A stretch of 64,000 bases of DNA from Streptomyces tuirus (GCF_014701095.1 NZ_AP023439.1:3150001-3214000); one strand, 5' to 3'; positions 17,885 through 26,479 are shown, numbered from the stretch's first letter. Translations and numbers: made by a program. Notes: generated from the sequence alone by a model not told the origin.

Positions 17885-18294
17885 CGGAGGCCTCTCAGGG
17901 GGTTGTGGGAGGCCGGGTGCCCCGCAGCCGTCGAGCCGTGACGACCTGGTTCCTGCGGGGCGCCCCGCACGGTGGGTGCACCCCCGAGTACCCCGGCCGC
18001 TCGTGGCACACACCACCGGTTCAGGCGTGCTCACCCCGAGCGGATGTCCGGGCACGTGGCGGTCAGCCCCCCCCTCTCCCTGACGCGGCGGGGCCAAGGT
18101 CCTGGGCCGCAGCGAGTGCGGCCCGGGTCGAGAACGGTAGCCACGCTGATGGGCCGGTTGGCTCCGGGACATGGGCTCCGGGACAGCTGCGCTGGTCAGA
18201 GCACGCTGAGGTCACGGACTCACGGACAAAGTAAGGGAAGTTGGCCTCAATTCACCTCGTTGTGATCACTGATCGGCCGCTGCCCGATAACTTT
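17885..18294. other. Intergenic, no gene seen
   Basis: About 400 bp separate the reductase start from the promoter of the DUF805 gene. No frame has a ribosome site with family resemblance. It should contain the reductase promoter on the minus strand, but no clear -35/-10 pair stands out. Confidence 0.5.
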
Positions 18295-18324
18295 TTGACA
18301 GTTGAAATCAAGCCCATCTACATT
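18295..18324 (+). promoter_or_regulatory. Sigma-70-like promoter of the DUF805 gene
   Basis: TTGACA (18295-18300) and TACATT (18319-18324) are separated by 18 bp, close to the HrdB consensus, in a locally AT-rich patch about 60 bp before the ATG. Confidence 0.6.
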
Positions 18325-18381
18325 CCGCGCTGGCTTGTTTCTTTCGGACAGGCCCCACCGCTCTTGTCCCTGGGGGGACCC

Positions 18382-18741
18382 ATGCACTGGTACATCGACG
18401 TCCTCAAGAAGTACGCCACCTTCAGCGGCCGCGCCCGCCGCCAGGAGTACTGGATGTTCACGCTCATCAGCTCGCTCATCTATGTCGTACTGATGGTCAT
18501 CGACATCAGCACCCTCGGCACCGGCGTCATCGCCATGATTTACGAGCTCGCCGTCCTGCTCCCGAGCCTCGCGGTTGCGGTCCGCCGCCTCCACGACACC
18601 GAGCGCTCCGGCTGGTGGCTGCTCATCGCCCTGATCCCGCTGGTGGGCGCGATTGTCCTCCTGGTCTTCCTGGCCAGCGACAGCAAGCCGGAAGCGAACG
18701 GGTACGGCCCGAACCCGAAGCTGGCCGCCGCGGCTGCCTGA
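18382..18741 (+). CDS. DUF805 family small membrane protein
   Basis: A 119-residue inner-membrane protein. The start MHWYIDVLKKYATFSGRARRQEYWMF is the DUF805 hallmark (FxGRARRxEYW). Transmembrane helices lie near residues 24-42, 49-66 and 79-98, with VRRLHDTERSGWW between helices, the second family motif. A GGGGGGA ribosome site precedes ATG 18382. Function is unknown for the family. It is a monocistronic unit with its own promoter and terminator. Confidence 0.93.
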   Translation: MHWYIDVLKKYATFSGRARRQEYWMFTLISSLIYVVLMVIDISTLGTGVIAMIYELAVLLPSLAVAVRRLHDTERSGWWLLIALIPLVGAIVLLVFLASDSKPEANGYGPNPKLAAAAA

Positions 18742-18756
18742 CCTTCCCTCACTCAA

Positions 18757-18793
18757 GGTGGCCTGCCGTCCCCGCGGGGAATGACAGGCCACC
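18757..18793 (+). terminator. Hairpin terminator after the DUF805 gene
   Basis: GGTGGCCTG (18757-18765) pairs with CAGGCCACC (18785-18793), with further inner pairing (CCCCGCGGGG). It starts 15 bp after the stop codon. Confidence 0.75.
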
Positions 18794-19073
18794 ATGCATG
18801 ACCGTTCTCATAAGAGTTGGGCCAGCCGCAAAGCGTGTCCCGCTCGTGCGGCAGCTTGCGGACACGCCCGCGTCAGGGGCTGGAGTGCAACTCCCTGCCA
18901 GGCAGCTTCCTGACGTGGCCGGATGCGGACAGCGGGGTCGCCGGGATGGTTCTCTCTTCTCAGTGGCCGGGAAGCGCGGGGAACGCGGAACGGTCCGGGG
19001 GAGCTGAAGCACCACTGGCTCCATGCGCATCGTCGCAAGAGGTCCTGACTCACGCAGGGAACGGAGACCAGAA

Positions 19074-19412
19074 ATGATCCGCATCACCAAGCGTTGTTCC
19101 GCCGCCGCCGTCGTCGTCGGTTCTGCCGTGCTCGCCACGCTCGCCTGGGCGGCGCCGGCTCAGGCCGCCGGCCAGCAGGCGTCCGGCTCGGCCGTCAGCG
19201 CGCAGGCCGGGATCTCGGGCGACATCGTGCTGCCCCATCTGCCGGGCACCCCCGACGACTTCACCTGGACGCCGCTGCCCCTGGGCGCCGACGACTTCAC
19301 CTGGACGCCGCCGGGCCCGCTGCACAACCGTGACGACTTCACCTGGCACCAGTCGCCGGCCGAGGGCCCCGACGACTTCACCTGGCAGCCGGGTCCGGTG
19401 GGCGAGCGGTGA
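19074..19412 (+). CDS. Secreted small protein with four DDFTW repeats
   Basis: A 112-residue product. A clear Sec signal (MIRITKRCSAAAVVVGSAVL... ending APAQA-A near residue 31) means it is exported. The mature part of about 80 residues has four copies of DDFTW at 13-14-residue spacing, in the contexts PDDFTWTP, ADDFTWTP, RDDFTWHQ and PDDFTWQP, separated by Pro/Gly-rich linkers. There are no cysteines in the mature region. ATG 19074 follows ACGGAG. It faces a convergent LuxR-type regulator. I do not recognise the family. Evenly spaced Trp/Asp repeats suggest a repeat-binding, wall-associated or multi-core peptide precursor, but no function can be assigned. Confidence 0.75.
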   Translation: MIRITKRCSAAAVVVGSAVLATLAWAAPAQAAGQQASGSAVSAQAGISGDIVLPHLPGTPDDFTWTPLPLGADDFTWTPPGPLHNRDDFTWHQSPAEGPDDFTWQPGPVGER

Positions 19413-19431
19413 TCTCGCCCGACCACGACGG

Positions 19432-19555
19432 TTCCGGCGACCGCGGTCACACCACCGGTTGCATCGCCCGCGGTGACAGCACCGGTTACGGCGACCGCGG
19501 TGACACCACCGGTTACGGCGACCGCGATCACACCGCCGGTTACGGCGACCGCGGC
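19432..19555. repeat. 27-bp tandem repeats after the DDFTW gene
   Basis: About four copies of a 27-bp unit (CACCGGTTACGGCGACCGCGG core) follow the stop codon. The unit resembles the gene's own end (GGCGAGCGG-TGA). It has no coding role and fits the stop-anchored minisatellites seen elsewhere in the window. Confidence 0.8.
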
Positions 19556-19591
19556 GCCCCGTCCTCCCGACGGTCAGGACATGAATCGCCG

Positions 19592-20578
19592 TCAGATCCA
19601 CTGGCGGCGGGCCGCCTGGACCCCCGCCTCGAAGCGGCTGGAGGCACCCAGGCGCTCCATCAGCTCGGCCATGATGCGGCGTTCGGTGCGGACGCCGATG
19701 CCGAGGGCCCGGGCCACCGCCTCGTCGGTGAGGCCGGTGGCGAGGAGCTGCAGGAGTTTGCGCTCCTGCGGGGTGAGGCCCTGCGGGTCGTCGTCGGGCG
19801 AGGGGTGCTGATGGAACGGCGTCGCGTGTTCCCAGTAGGCCTCGAACAGGGCCCGCATGGCGAGCACCACCGGCCGGCTGTGGAACATCAGCGCCGCGGG
19901 GCCCGTCTGGCCGGGCAGGTTGGCCACGATCGCCGCGGTCGTGTCGATGATGAGCAGCCGCATCGGCAGGGTCGGCGACGTGCGGATCTCGCTGTTGTGC
20001 TCCGCCATCCACTGCGCGTGGGACCTCGTCACCCGGTCGTTGACGGCACTGTCGAGGTAGATCGAGCGGAACCGTACGCCCCGGGCGAGCGCCCGTTCGT
20101 TCAGCGGCCGGGACGCCTCGATGGCCTCCTTGGTCAGCCCGCCGACGGGGTGGAAGACGAGGGACTCCTGCTGGCACGACTCGGCGAGGGCCTCCAGCCG
20201 GATGCGGATCTCGTCGACGTTGTCGAGCTGTTCGGTGCCGTCCGAGCCGGACCCGCCCGACGCCGTGTACTCGGCGGCGAGCGCGGCGAGTGCCGCACGG
20301 TTCTGCTCGATGCGCTGCTGCCGCCAGGCCAGTTCGTCCTGTTCCCGCTGGAGCAGCACCTTCAGGCCGAGCGAGGGGTTCACCGCGCGCAGTGAGCCGG
20401 GTGAGTCTCCCGACGGAGCGAGCAGGGACAGGTCCGACAGGCGCATGAGGGCCGCGTGCACGTCGTCGGGACCGATGTCGAGGAGCTCGGCCAGCTTGTC
20501 CGGATCATGCTGCTTGTGGAACAGGATCGCGCGGTACACCGCGAGGGTCTGCTGATCGAGCGGCGATACGTCGTCCAC
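19592..20578 (-). CDS. LuxR-type HTH regulator with N-terminal TrmB-like domain
   Basis: A 328-residue regulator. The N-terminal winged-helix-like part (LDQQTLAVYRAILFHKQHDPDKLAELLDIGPDDVHAALMRLSDLSLLAP) resembles TrmB; a helical segment and a PLD-like middle domain follow. The C-terminal LuxR HTH is GLTPQERKLLQLLATGLTDEAVARALGIGVRTERRIMAELMERLGASSRFEAGVQAARRQWI. GTG 20578 has GGGGGAG 8 nt upstream. Regulators of this layout often sit in Streptomyces RiPP clusters. It is convergent to the DDFTW gene and divergent from an SDR-like gene, and may control either or the cluster downstream. Confidence 0.85.
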   Translation of the reverse strand: MDDVSPLDQQTLAVYRAILFHKQHDPDKLAELLDIGPDDVHAALMRLSDLSLLAPSGDSPGSLRAVNPSLGLKVLLQREQDELAWRQQRIEQNRAALAALAAEYTASGGSGSDGTEQLDNVDEIRIRLEALAESCQQESLVFHPVGGLTKEAIEASRPLNERALARGVRFRSIYLDSAVNDRVTRSHAQWMAEHNSEIRTSPTLPMRLLIIDTTAAIVANLPGQTGPAALMFHSRPVVLAMRALFEAYWEHATPFHQHPSPDDDPQGLTPQERKLLQLLATGLTDEAVARALGIGVRTERRIMAELMERLGASSRFEAGVQAARRQWI

Positions 20579-20738
20579 GTGGCGTCTCCCCCTTGAACCA
20601 CATGTGAACCACATGTCTGGACCGGACCGCCGCGCCGGCTCGAGAGCGGAGGCGCGGCACGGGGAGCCGTCGCACGTCGGGCGAAGATCCCCCGTAGATC
20701 GTTCACATATTGGCCACGTTACCCGCTCAGGAGTTCCG

Positions 20739-21257
20739 GTGTCGCACACAGTCGCACATGTACCACCGCCGTTGCAGGGCTGTGTCGTGCTCGTCGTAGA
20801 CGCCACCACCGGCGTCGGGCGGCGGGTCACCAGTCAGCTGTGCGCGCTGGGTGCCGCGGTCGCCGTGGTCGGCGCCGGGCATCCGGGGCGCGACGACGAC
20901 GCCGCCACCAACGCGGCGTTCCTGTGCAAGGAACTGGCCGGAATCGGGCTGGTCGCACTGCCGTATCAGGCCGATGTGGAACGGCCGGAGAGCTTCGGCG
21001 CGCTGACCGGCCAGATCGCCGCCGACCTCGGGCCGGTCACCGCCAGTGTCGTGGTCGTGCCGTCCGCAAGCGGAGGCGAGGTACTGGGTTCGGCGTTCCG
21101 TGTGCTGGCGGGTGTCGTCGCGGCCTCGCTGCCGGCCGGCGCCGAGCACATCGAGGTCGACGTGGGCCAGGAGGGCGTCGGCCTGGAGGAGGCGGCCCAG
21201 GCGGTGGTGGAGCGGCTGGTGCGGCTGCACGAGCGGTGGCGCACGCCCTCCGGCTGA
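20739..21257 (+). CDS. Short-chain dehydrogenase-like protein lacking the catalytic motif
   Basis: A 172-residue protein with a Rossmann nucleotide-binding start (CVVLVVDATTGVGRRVTSQLCALGAAVAVVGA), matching the TGxxxGxG motif of SDRs. The later YxxxK active site is absent, and the sequence goes straight from SVVVVPSASGGEVLG to a helical end. It is also shorter than the usual 240-260 residues. GTG 20739 is supported by CAGGAG. It is probably a non-catalytic or degenerate SDR. It lies between two LuxR-type regulators and 60 bp before the second. Confidence 0.6.
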   Translation: MSHTVAHVPPPLQGCVVLVVDATTGVGRRVTSQLCALGAAVAVVGAGHPGRDDDAATNAAFLCKELAGIGLVALPYQADVERPESFGALTGQIAADLGPVTASVVVVPSASGGEVLGSAFRVLAGVVAASLPAGAEHIEVDVGQEGVGLEEAAQAVVERLVRLHERWRTPSG

Positions 21258-21320
21258 CGGACACCGCCTGTCATGTTTTTCGCTGTCTTTTGCCTTAGTC
21301 CTGCCGAACGGGGGTCGAGC

Positions 21321-21926
21321 ATGTCGATTCGCATAGTCCTCGCTGGTGATCACCAACTCGTGCTGGAGGCCTTCGCCGAGACGCTCAACGGCGTCGACGG
21401 GCTGGAGGTCGTCGGCCTGGCCACGTCGTACGACTCCGTGCAGCCGGCCGTGGAGCGGCACCGGCCGACGGTGTTGCTGCTGGGTGAGTCCACGATGGGT
21501 GGGAAGGCGCTGCGCGTCGCCACCGATGTGCGCAGCCGGCATCCCCGGTGCGGGGTCGCTCTGATGGTCGGGGCGGCGACGTCGTCGGTGGTGGACCGGG
21601 CCGTGGCGGCCGGCGCGCTGGGCGTCGTACCGAAGAACGCCCGGCTCCCCCAGCTCGTCACGACGCTGATGGGCGTCGCGGGCGGCTGCCTGACCGTCGA
21701 CCCGTCGCTGCTGCGGCCGGTCTCCGTCGGTGAACTGTCGCTGAGCACCCGGGAGATGGACGTGCTGCGGCTGACGGCCGGCGGGGCGACGGTGAAGGAG
21801 ATCGCGGGCGAGCTGTATCTGGCGGCGGGCACGGTGCGGAATCTGACGTCCGCCGCGATCAAGAAGCTCGGCGGCCGCAACCGGTTCGACGCGGCGAGGA
21901 TCGCCGGGGAACACGGGCTGTTGTGA
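21321..21926 (+). CDS. NarL/LuxR-type response regulator with atypical receiver
   Basis: A 201-residue regulator. The receiver domain (residues 1-120) keeps the fold (IRIVLAGDHQLVLEAFAETL) but the phosphoacceptor strand reads PTVLLLGESTMGG, with Gly where the Asp should be. The switch Lys in GVVPKNA is present. The C-terminal LuxR HTH (LSLSTREMDVLRLTAGGATVKEIAGELYLAAGTVRNLTSAAIKKLGGRNRFDAARIA) is intact. No histidine kinase is adjacent. It is therefore probably phosphorylation-independent, perhaps ligand-gated, like several atypical regulators of antibiotic clusters. ATG 21321 follows GGGGTCGAG. Confidence 0.87.
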   Translation: MSIRIVLAGDHQLVLEAFAETLNGVDGLEVVGLATSYDSVQPAVERHRPTVLLLGESTMGGKALRVATDVRSRHPRCGVALMVGAATSSVVDRAVAAGALGVVPKNARLPQLVTTLMGVAGGCLTVDPSLLRPVSVGELSLSTREMDVLRLTAGGATVKEIAGELYLAAGTVRNLTSAAIKKLGGRNRFDAARIAGEHGLL

Positions 21927-22291
21927 GGGCGGTGGGGGCGGTGGGGGCGGCGCTGGTGGTGCGGGCAGCGGCGCCGCGGGTGGTGCGGGCGACGCTGGCG
22001 GCGCGGGCCGTGTGGGCGACGCCGACCGTGTGCGCGGCACCAGCCGAGTGCACGGCACCGGCCATGCGCGCGGCGGCGAGCATGTGGGTGGCGCCGGCCA
22101 TGCGTGCGGCGGCGAGCATGTGGGTGGCGCCGGCCATGTGCGCGGCGCCTGCCGAGTGTGCGGCGTCGGCCATGGGTGGACGCGCGCCGGCCCCGGCACG
22201 ACGGGTGCCGGGGCGGGGCGTTGGTGCCGGGCGAGCGCTGGGCGTGCTGGTGCGGTCGCTGCGGCGGTGGGTGTGCGGTGTGGTGCCGGGG
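21927..22291. repeat. Intergenic low-complexity region with 36-bp repeats
   Basis: 365 bp between convergent genes. A 36-bp unit (CATGCGTGCGGCGGCGAGCA...) is present in two near-identical copies around 22060-22140, flanked by degenerate partial copies and by GGCGGTGGGG runs right after the regulator stop. No plausible gene is present. Confidence 0.7.
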
Positions 22292-23407
22292 TCACTTCTC
22301 CAGGCAGAACTCGTCGATGGGGTAGCCGACATGACGGTCGGCCGTGGGCAGGTGCCCGAGAATGGTGTCGCCGGGCTTCAGCTCCGTGGAGTTGAGGACG
22401 GCGGCGTTCGGGCCGAGGACGCGGACGTGCCAGTCGTCCTGGAGGATCAGGTTGACCGTCTGCCCGCTCGGGGCGACCGCGTCGATGGAGATCAGCGGAC
22501 GGGTCTCGATCTTGACGCGGCCGACGCTGACGGGCCGGGTGCGGCCCTTGACGTCGACGGCCAGCACCTTGCTGCCGGCGTGGAGTTCGCTGAGGTAGTG
22601 GGTGCGGCCGGCCTGCGAGACGGTGTACGAGTGCAGGGCGCCGGCGTTGACCCGGAAGGGGCGGGTCGGCATGTACGGCAGCGGGTGGGTCTCGCTGACG
22701 CACAGCACCATGCCCTTGGAGTGCGAGCCGACGAGGATGCCCTCGTCCTTGCGGAAGTGGGTCGTGGTGTCGACGCAGGCCCGCTCCCCCATGCCGATGT
22801 GCGTGGTGCGCGTGACGGTGAGTTCGACCAGGTCGATCTCGCCGCCGCGGGCGCTGGCGGCGGTGCGCAGGGCGGTGGCGTCGCCGACGGTGTTGGCCCG
22901 CATCAGGACGCCGTCCGAGCCCAGTTCCAGGACGCCGTACACGATCTCGGCCTCCTCGGTGTTGGACGCGGTGGTGATGATGGAGCCGGGGGCGCCGGTG
23001 GCTGCGGCGATCACGATCTCCAGCGGGATCTTGGTGGGGTCGCGGAAGTCGAGCACGCTCCACGGCTCCAGGCGGGCCGCGAGGCAGGCGTCCTCCAGGG
23101 TGTCGGCGTCGACGATCTCCACGTGGCGGCCGAACTCGACGTCCGGGTGGGCCTCCTGGAGCGCCGCCCGCTCCTCGCGGGGGCCCGGGACGACGACCAG
23201 GTCGGCGGCGCCGAGGTCGGCGGGGACGGCGTCGAGCCCGTCCTCGAAGAGCAGGACCTTGCGGACGGTGGGCGGCAGACCGGCGAAGGCGGCCGGGTCG
23301 GCGGCGACGATGCCGTCGATGCGCTGGTGCAGGGCCTCTTCGAGGACGGCCTGGGTCGCGGTGCCGGCGCCTCGGATGTCAAGCCAGCACAGTTTTGCGT
23401 CCGTCAT
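22292..23407 (-). CDS. 3-dehydroquinate synthase II-like enzyme (GriH-type, 3,4-AHBA synthase)
   Basis: A 371-residue member of the archaeal-type dehydroquinate synthase II family. Segments such as AAATGAPGSIITTASNTEEAEIVYGVLELGSDGVL and VGRVKIETRPLISIDAVAPSGQTVNLILQDDWHVRVLGP are characteristic. In actinomycetes this family (GriH, and homologues in manumycin, bagremycin and platensimycin pathways) converts the C7 aldolase product into 3-amino-4-hydroxybenzoate. The aldolase gene overlaps its start by 29 nt, so they are coupled. ATG 23407 has AGGAGG. It is the last gene of the operon. Confidence 0.88.
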   Translation of the reverse strand: MTDAKLCWLDIRGAGTATQAVLEEALHQRIDGIVAADPAAFAGLPPTVRKVLLFEDGLDAVPADLGAADLVVVPGPREERAALQEAHPDVEFGRHVEIVDADTLEDACLAARLEPWSVLDFRDPTKIPLEIVIAAATGAPGSIITTASNTEEAEIVYGVLELGSDGVLMRANTVGDATALRTAASARGGEIDLVELTVTRTTHIGMGERACVDTTTHFRKDEGILVGSHSKGMVLCVSETHPLPYMPTRPFRVNAGALHSYTVSQAGRTHYLSELHAGSKVLAVDVKGRTRPVSVGRVKIETRPLISIDAVAPSGQTVNLILQDDWHVRVLGPNAAVLNSTELKPGDTILGHLPTADRHVGYPIDEFCLEK

Positions 23408-24359
23408 GATGCGGACCTCCTGTCGGGTGTGAGGAGTACGAAGGGTCGGAGAGGTGGTGCGTGTCGTGGTCGAGCGGGGCGCCGGGCGCGCCGAGGTGGT
23501 CCGGGGCGTCCAGGTGATCGGGGGTCAGCCGCTCGGCCCGGTGGGCGTCGGCCGGGAAGGCCAGCGGGGCGAAGTGCTGCTCCGGGAAGTGGTGGATCAG
23601 CCGGGCGACCTTGGCGGCGAGCTGCCGGGGGTCGGAGGCCTGGAAGATGTTGCGGCCCATCGCCACCCCGCCCGCGCCGCCGGCCAGGGCGGCCCGGACG
23701 TAGGCCAGTACGTCCTCCTCGGTGGGCATCGCGGGACCGCCCGCGACGAGTACGGGCACCGGGCAGGCCGCGGTCAGGTCGAGCATCTCCGCGGTCGAGC
23801 CGAGGAAGACGGTCTTGACCAGGTCCGCGCCCAGGTCGGAGGCGACGGTGACGGCGTGCGCCACCAGGTCCGGGTCGCGCGGGTCGGTGACCCGGGGGCC
23901 GCGCGGGTACACCATGGCGAGCAGCGGCAGGTTCCACCGGTCGCAGGCGTCGGCGATCCGTCCGAGGTCGCCGATCTGCTGCCGCTCGTCGTCCGAGCCG
24001 ACGTTGACGTGGACGCTCACCGCGTCCGCGCCGAGCCGGAGGGCCTCCTCGACCTGCGTCACCACGTACTTGGCGTCGGGGTCGAGCGCCTGGCTGGTGG
24101 ACGCGTTGAGATGGATGATCAGCGACATCGCGGCGAACCGCTCCGGGCTGATGTGCCGGACGCTGCCCTTGTGCACGACGACCGCGTCCGCGCCGCCGGC
24201 GGCGAGCTGCCCGGCGAGGTGGTCGAGGCTGGTGCCCTTGGGAGCGACGGGCCCGTCGCTGATCGAGTGGTCGAGAGGGGTGATCATCAGGCCTGCCGTG
24301 CTGTGGCGGTAGAGCCGCCGCAGCCTCAGTGACCTGGCGAAGTGGCCGAATGCGGTCAT
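23379..24359 (-). CDS. DhnA-type class I aldolase (GriI-type, first step of 3,4-AHBA synthesis)
   Basis: A 326-residue aldolase. MITPLDHSISDGP near residue 25 and GADLVKTVFLGS (the Schiff-base Lys) near 190 are the class I DhnA/ADTH-synthase landmarks; GGPAMPTEEDVLAYVRAALAGGAGGVAMGRNIFQ closes the barrel. GriI condenses aspartate semialdehyde with dihydroxyacetone phosphate. A tail of about 50 His/Pro/Asp-rich residues after the barrel is unusual. ATG 24359 overlaps the ligase stop by 4 nt (ATGA) and the 3' end overlaps the next gene, so three genes are translationally coupled. Confidence 0.88.
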   Translation of the reverse strand: MTAFGHFARSLRLRRLYRHSTAGLMITPLDHSISDGPVAPKGTSLDHLAGQLAAGGADAVVVHKGSVRHISPERFAAMSLIIHLNASTSQALDPDAKYVVTQVEEALRLGADAVSVHVNVGSDDERQQIGDLGRIADACDRWNLPLLAMVYPRGPRVTDPRDPDLVAHAVTVASDLGADLVKTVFLGSTAEMLDLTAACPVPVLVAGGPAMPTEEDVLAYVRAALAGGAGGVAMGRNIFQASDPRQLAAKVARLIHHFPEQHFAPLAFPADAHRAERLTPDHLDAPDHLGAPGAPLDHDTHHLSDPSYSSHPTGGPHHDGRKTVLA

Positions 24360-26365
24360 GGGATGCCCTTTCTGTTGCGCGGATCGGTACGCGTACGCCG
24401 GTCGGTGGCCCGGCGGGCGTCTGGTCCGGCGGAGCCGCCGGGGTCGGGCGGACCGGTGCCACGCGGCTCGGCGGACGGCCCCTCCCCACCGGGCCGGGCC
24501 CGCACCGGCGGCGGCGCCCCCGACCCACCAGGCCAGGTCCCTGCAGGCGGCGGCTTCGACCCCCCAGGCCGGGCCCCTACCGGCGGCGCCTCCGACGCAC
24601 CGGGCCGGCCCCCCACCGGCGGCGGCCCCTCCGCACCGGGCCAGGCCCGAACCGGCGGCCCCTCCGCACCGGGCCAGGCCCGAACCGGCGGCGCCCCCGA
24701 CCCACCGGGCCAAGTCCCCACCGGCGGCGCACCCGACCCACCAGGCCGGGCCCCCACAGGCGGCGCCTCCGCCTCCCCAGGCCAGGCCCCCACCGGCGAC
24801 ACCCCCGACCCCCCAGGCCGGGCCCGCACCGGTGCGGTGACCTCTCGCAATCTGGCCCGGTCCGGTTTGCCGGACGGTGTCAGGGGGAGCTCGGGCCAGA
24901 CCGAGACGCCGACCGGGGCGTGTTCCGGGGTGAGCGTCGCGGCGACGTAGCCGCGCAGGTCGCAGGAGGTGTGGCCGGCGCCGGAGTGCAGTTCGACGGC
25001 GGCATGGACCTGCTCGACCAGGTCCTCGTCGCGTACGCCGAACACCGCCGCCTGCCGCACCTGCGGATGCCGGAGCAGCGCCGCCTCGATGGCGGCCGGG
25101 TCGAGCTTGAGGCCGCCGTGCTTGATGACGTCGCCGACCCGGCCGTCGAGCCGGAGGTAGCCGTAGCGGTCCCAGTGCCCGAGGTCGCCGGTGCGCAGCC
25201 AGCCGTCCCGGTAGGTCGCTCGGGTCAGCTCCGGGTCGTCGAGGTAACCGGCGGACACGGTGGGTGAGTTGATCCAGATCTCGCCGGTCCGGCCGCGGCC
25301 CAGCGGGGCGCCGGAGTCCGCTGCCCGGATCTCCACGCGCACCCAGGGGAAGGGCCGGCCGGCCGAGCCCAGCAGTTCGGGTTCCCGGTGGTCGAGCGGG
25401 GTGAGGCTGCTGATGCCGCCCGCCTCCGTGGTGCCGTACACCTGGATGAGGACGTCGCCGAAGACCCGGACGGCCTGCCGGACCCGCTCGGGGGCGGCCG
25501 GTGTGCCGCTGTAGGTGATGCGGCGCAGCGAGGACAGGTCGAACGACGTGACCAGGGGGTGGTCGAGCAGACGGTACAGGTGGGGCACCGCCAGGTAGAC
25601 GTCCGTCACGCCAAGTTCGGCGATGGCCGTCAGGGTCGCGTCGGCGTCGAACTCGTCGTGCAGGACGATCGTGCCGCCTCCGCACAGCACGGCGTCGGCC
25701 ATGGGGGCCGTCGTGTGGCTGACCGGTGTGACCGACAGCAGGGTCGCCGGACCCCGGGGGTCGAGGCCGGAGGCCAGCCGGTGGACGAGGTGTTCGCGGG
25801 TGCCGTAGCGCTGGGCGACCATCTTGGGCCGGCCGGTGCTGCCGCTGGTGAAGTCGACGACGGCCAGGTCGTCGGGGCGCGGCGGCGGGGCCGGTGGCAC
25901 GGTGTCGTGCCCGTCCGCCGTGCGCGGGATTGCCCGCACGGTCAGGCCGGGCCGGCGCCGCGCCAGCCATCGGCCGCGGGCCGTGCTCTCCTCGTCGGTG
26001 TCGTCCACGAGCAGCAGCGACACCCCGAGGTCACGCAGGAGCCCGGTCTGGGTGGCGACCGAGAAGGTCTCGGTGTCGGTGCGCGGGTTCATCGAGCGGA
26101 CGTAGACGGAGGTGGCGCCGAGCAGATGGACGGCGTAGCGGGCGCTGAGCATCAGCGGGTGGTTGGGTCCGGTCAGGATGGCGACGGTGGTGCCGGGGCG
26201 GACGCCGTGGGAGTGCAGGAGCGCCGCGCTGCCCAGGACGGACGCGCGCAACTCGCCTGCCGTCACCGTGCGTTCCGGCCGGTGCAGGACGATGCGGGTC
26301 GGGTCCCTGCCCAGCGCCGCGAGGACGCGGCGCGCATAGGGGCGGGGAATGGCTTCGGTGGTCAT
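24356..26365 (-). CDS. AMP-dependent acyl ligase with repeated Pro/Gly C-terminal tail (putative 3,4-AHBA activator)
   Basis: An ANL-superfamily adenylating enzyme. Core motifs are VDFTSGSTGRPKM (A3), YGTTEAGG (A5), WLRTGDLGHWDRYGYLRLDGR (A7-A8, written here to residue 20 or so) and LTPSGKPDRARL (the A10 lysine), giving a complete enzyme of about 510 residues. It then continues with about 155 residues of 13-residue repeats (PPVGARPGGSGAP type), encoded by a roughly 39-bp minisatellite at 24470-24840. Next to the AHBA genes it should activate 3-amino-4-hydroxybenzoate or a derivative as adenylate/thioester. ATG 26365 has GAGGAGG. Specificity is inferred from context. Confidence 0.85.
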   Translation of the reverse strand: MTTEAIPRPYARRVLAALGRDPTRIVLHRPERTVTAGELRASVLGSAALLHSHGVRPGTTVAILTGPNHPLMLSARYAVHLLGATSVYVRSMNPRTDTETFSVATQTGLLRDLGVSLLLVDDTDEESTARGRWLARRRPGLTVRAIPRTADGHDTVPPAPPPRPDDLAVVDFTSGSTGRPKMVAQRYGTREHLVHRLASGLDPRGPATLLSVTPVSHTTAPMADAVLCGGGTIVLHDEFDADATLTAIAELGVTDVYLAVPHLYRLLDHPLVTSFDLSSLRRITYSGTPAAPERVRQAVRVFGDVLIQVYGTTEAGGISSLTPLDHREPELLGSAGRPFPWVRVEIRAADSGAPLGRGRTGEIWINSPTVSAGYLDDPELTRATYRDGWLRTGDLGHWDRYGYLRLDGRVGDVIKHGGLKLDPAAIEAALLRHPQVRQAAVFGVRDEDLVEQVHAAVELHSGAGHTSCDLRGYVAATLTPEHAPVGVSVWPELPLTPSGKPDRARLREVTAPVRARPGGSGVSPVGAWPGEAEAPPVGARPGGSGAPPVGTWPGGSGAPPVRAWPGAEGPPVRAWPGAEGPPPVGGRPGASEAPPVGARPGGSKPPPAGTWPGGSGAPPPVRARPGGEGPSAEPRGTGPPDPGGSAGPDARRATDRRTRTDPRNRKGIP

Positions 26366-26394
26366 GGTCCTCCTCTCAATCGACTGATCAGGAG

Positions 26395-26479
26395 ATGTTT
26401 CCGGGAATGGCGAAATGGTTTTCGCGGGGAACGTTTCCGGGAATTGCGAAACGCCTTTCGCTAGCCACGTTTCCGGAAA
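26395..26479. repeat. 33-bp repeats between the oxidase and ligase genes
   Basis: Read on the minus strand, TTCCGGAAAC/TTCCCGGAAAC occurs three times at about 33-40-bp spacing with shared flanks, beginning at the oxidase stop. The array fills most of the gap between two operon genes. Confidence 0.65.

Noticed and set aside
19074..19412. DDFTW protein as a confirmed multi-core RiPP precursor
   Set aside because: It has a Sec signal rather than a RiPP leader and no modifying enzyme gene is adjacent; kept only as a hypothesis.
22292..23407. Shikimate-pathway 3-dehydroquinate synthase
   Set aside because: It is the type II (archaeal/GriH) family and is coupled to the GriI-type aldolase and a ligase, which points to 3,4-AHBA synthesis instead.
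24329..25267. Long plus-strand frame antisense to the AMP-ligase
   Set aside because: It is a GC-skew shadow of the ligase and its repeat tail; the ligase frame has all family motifs and a good ribosome site.
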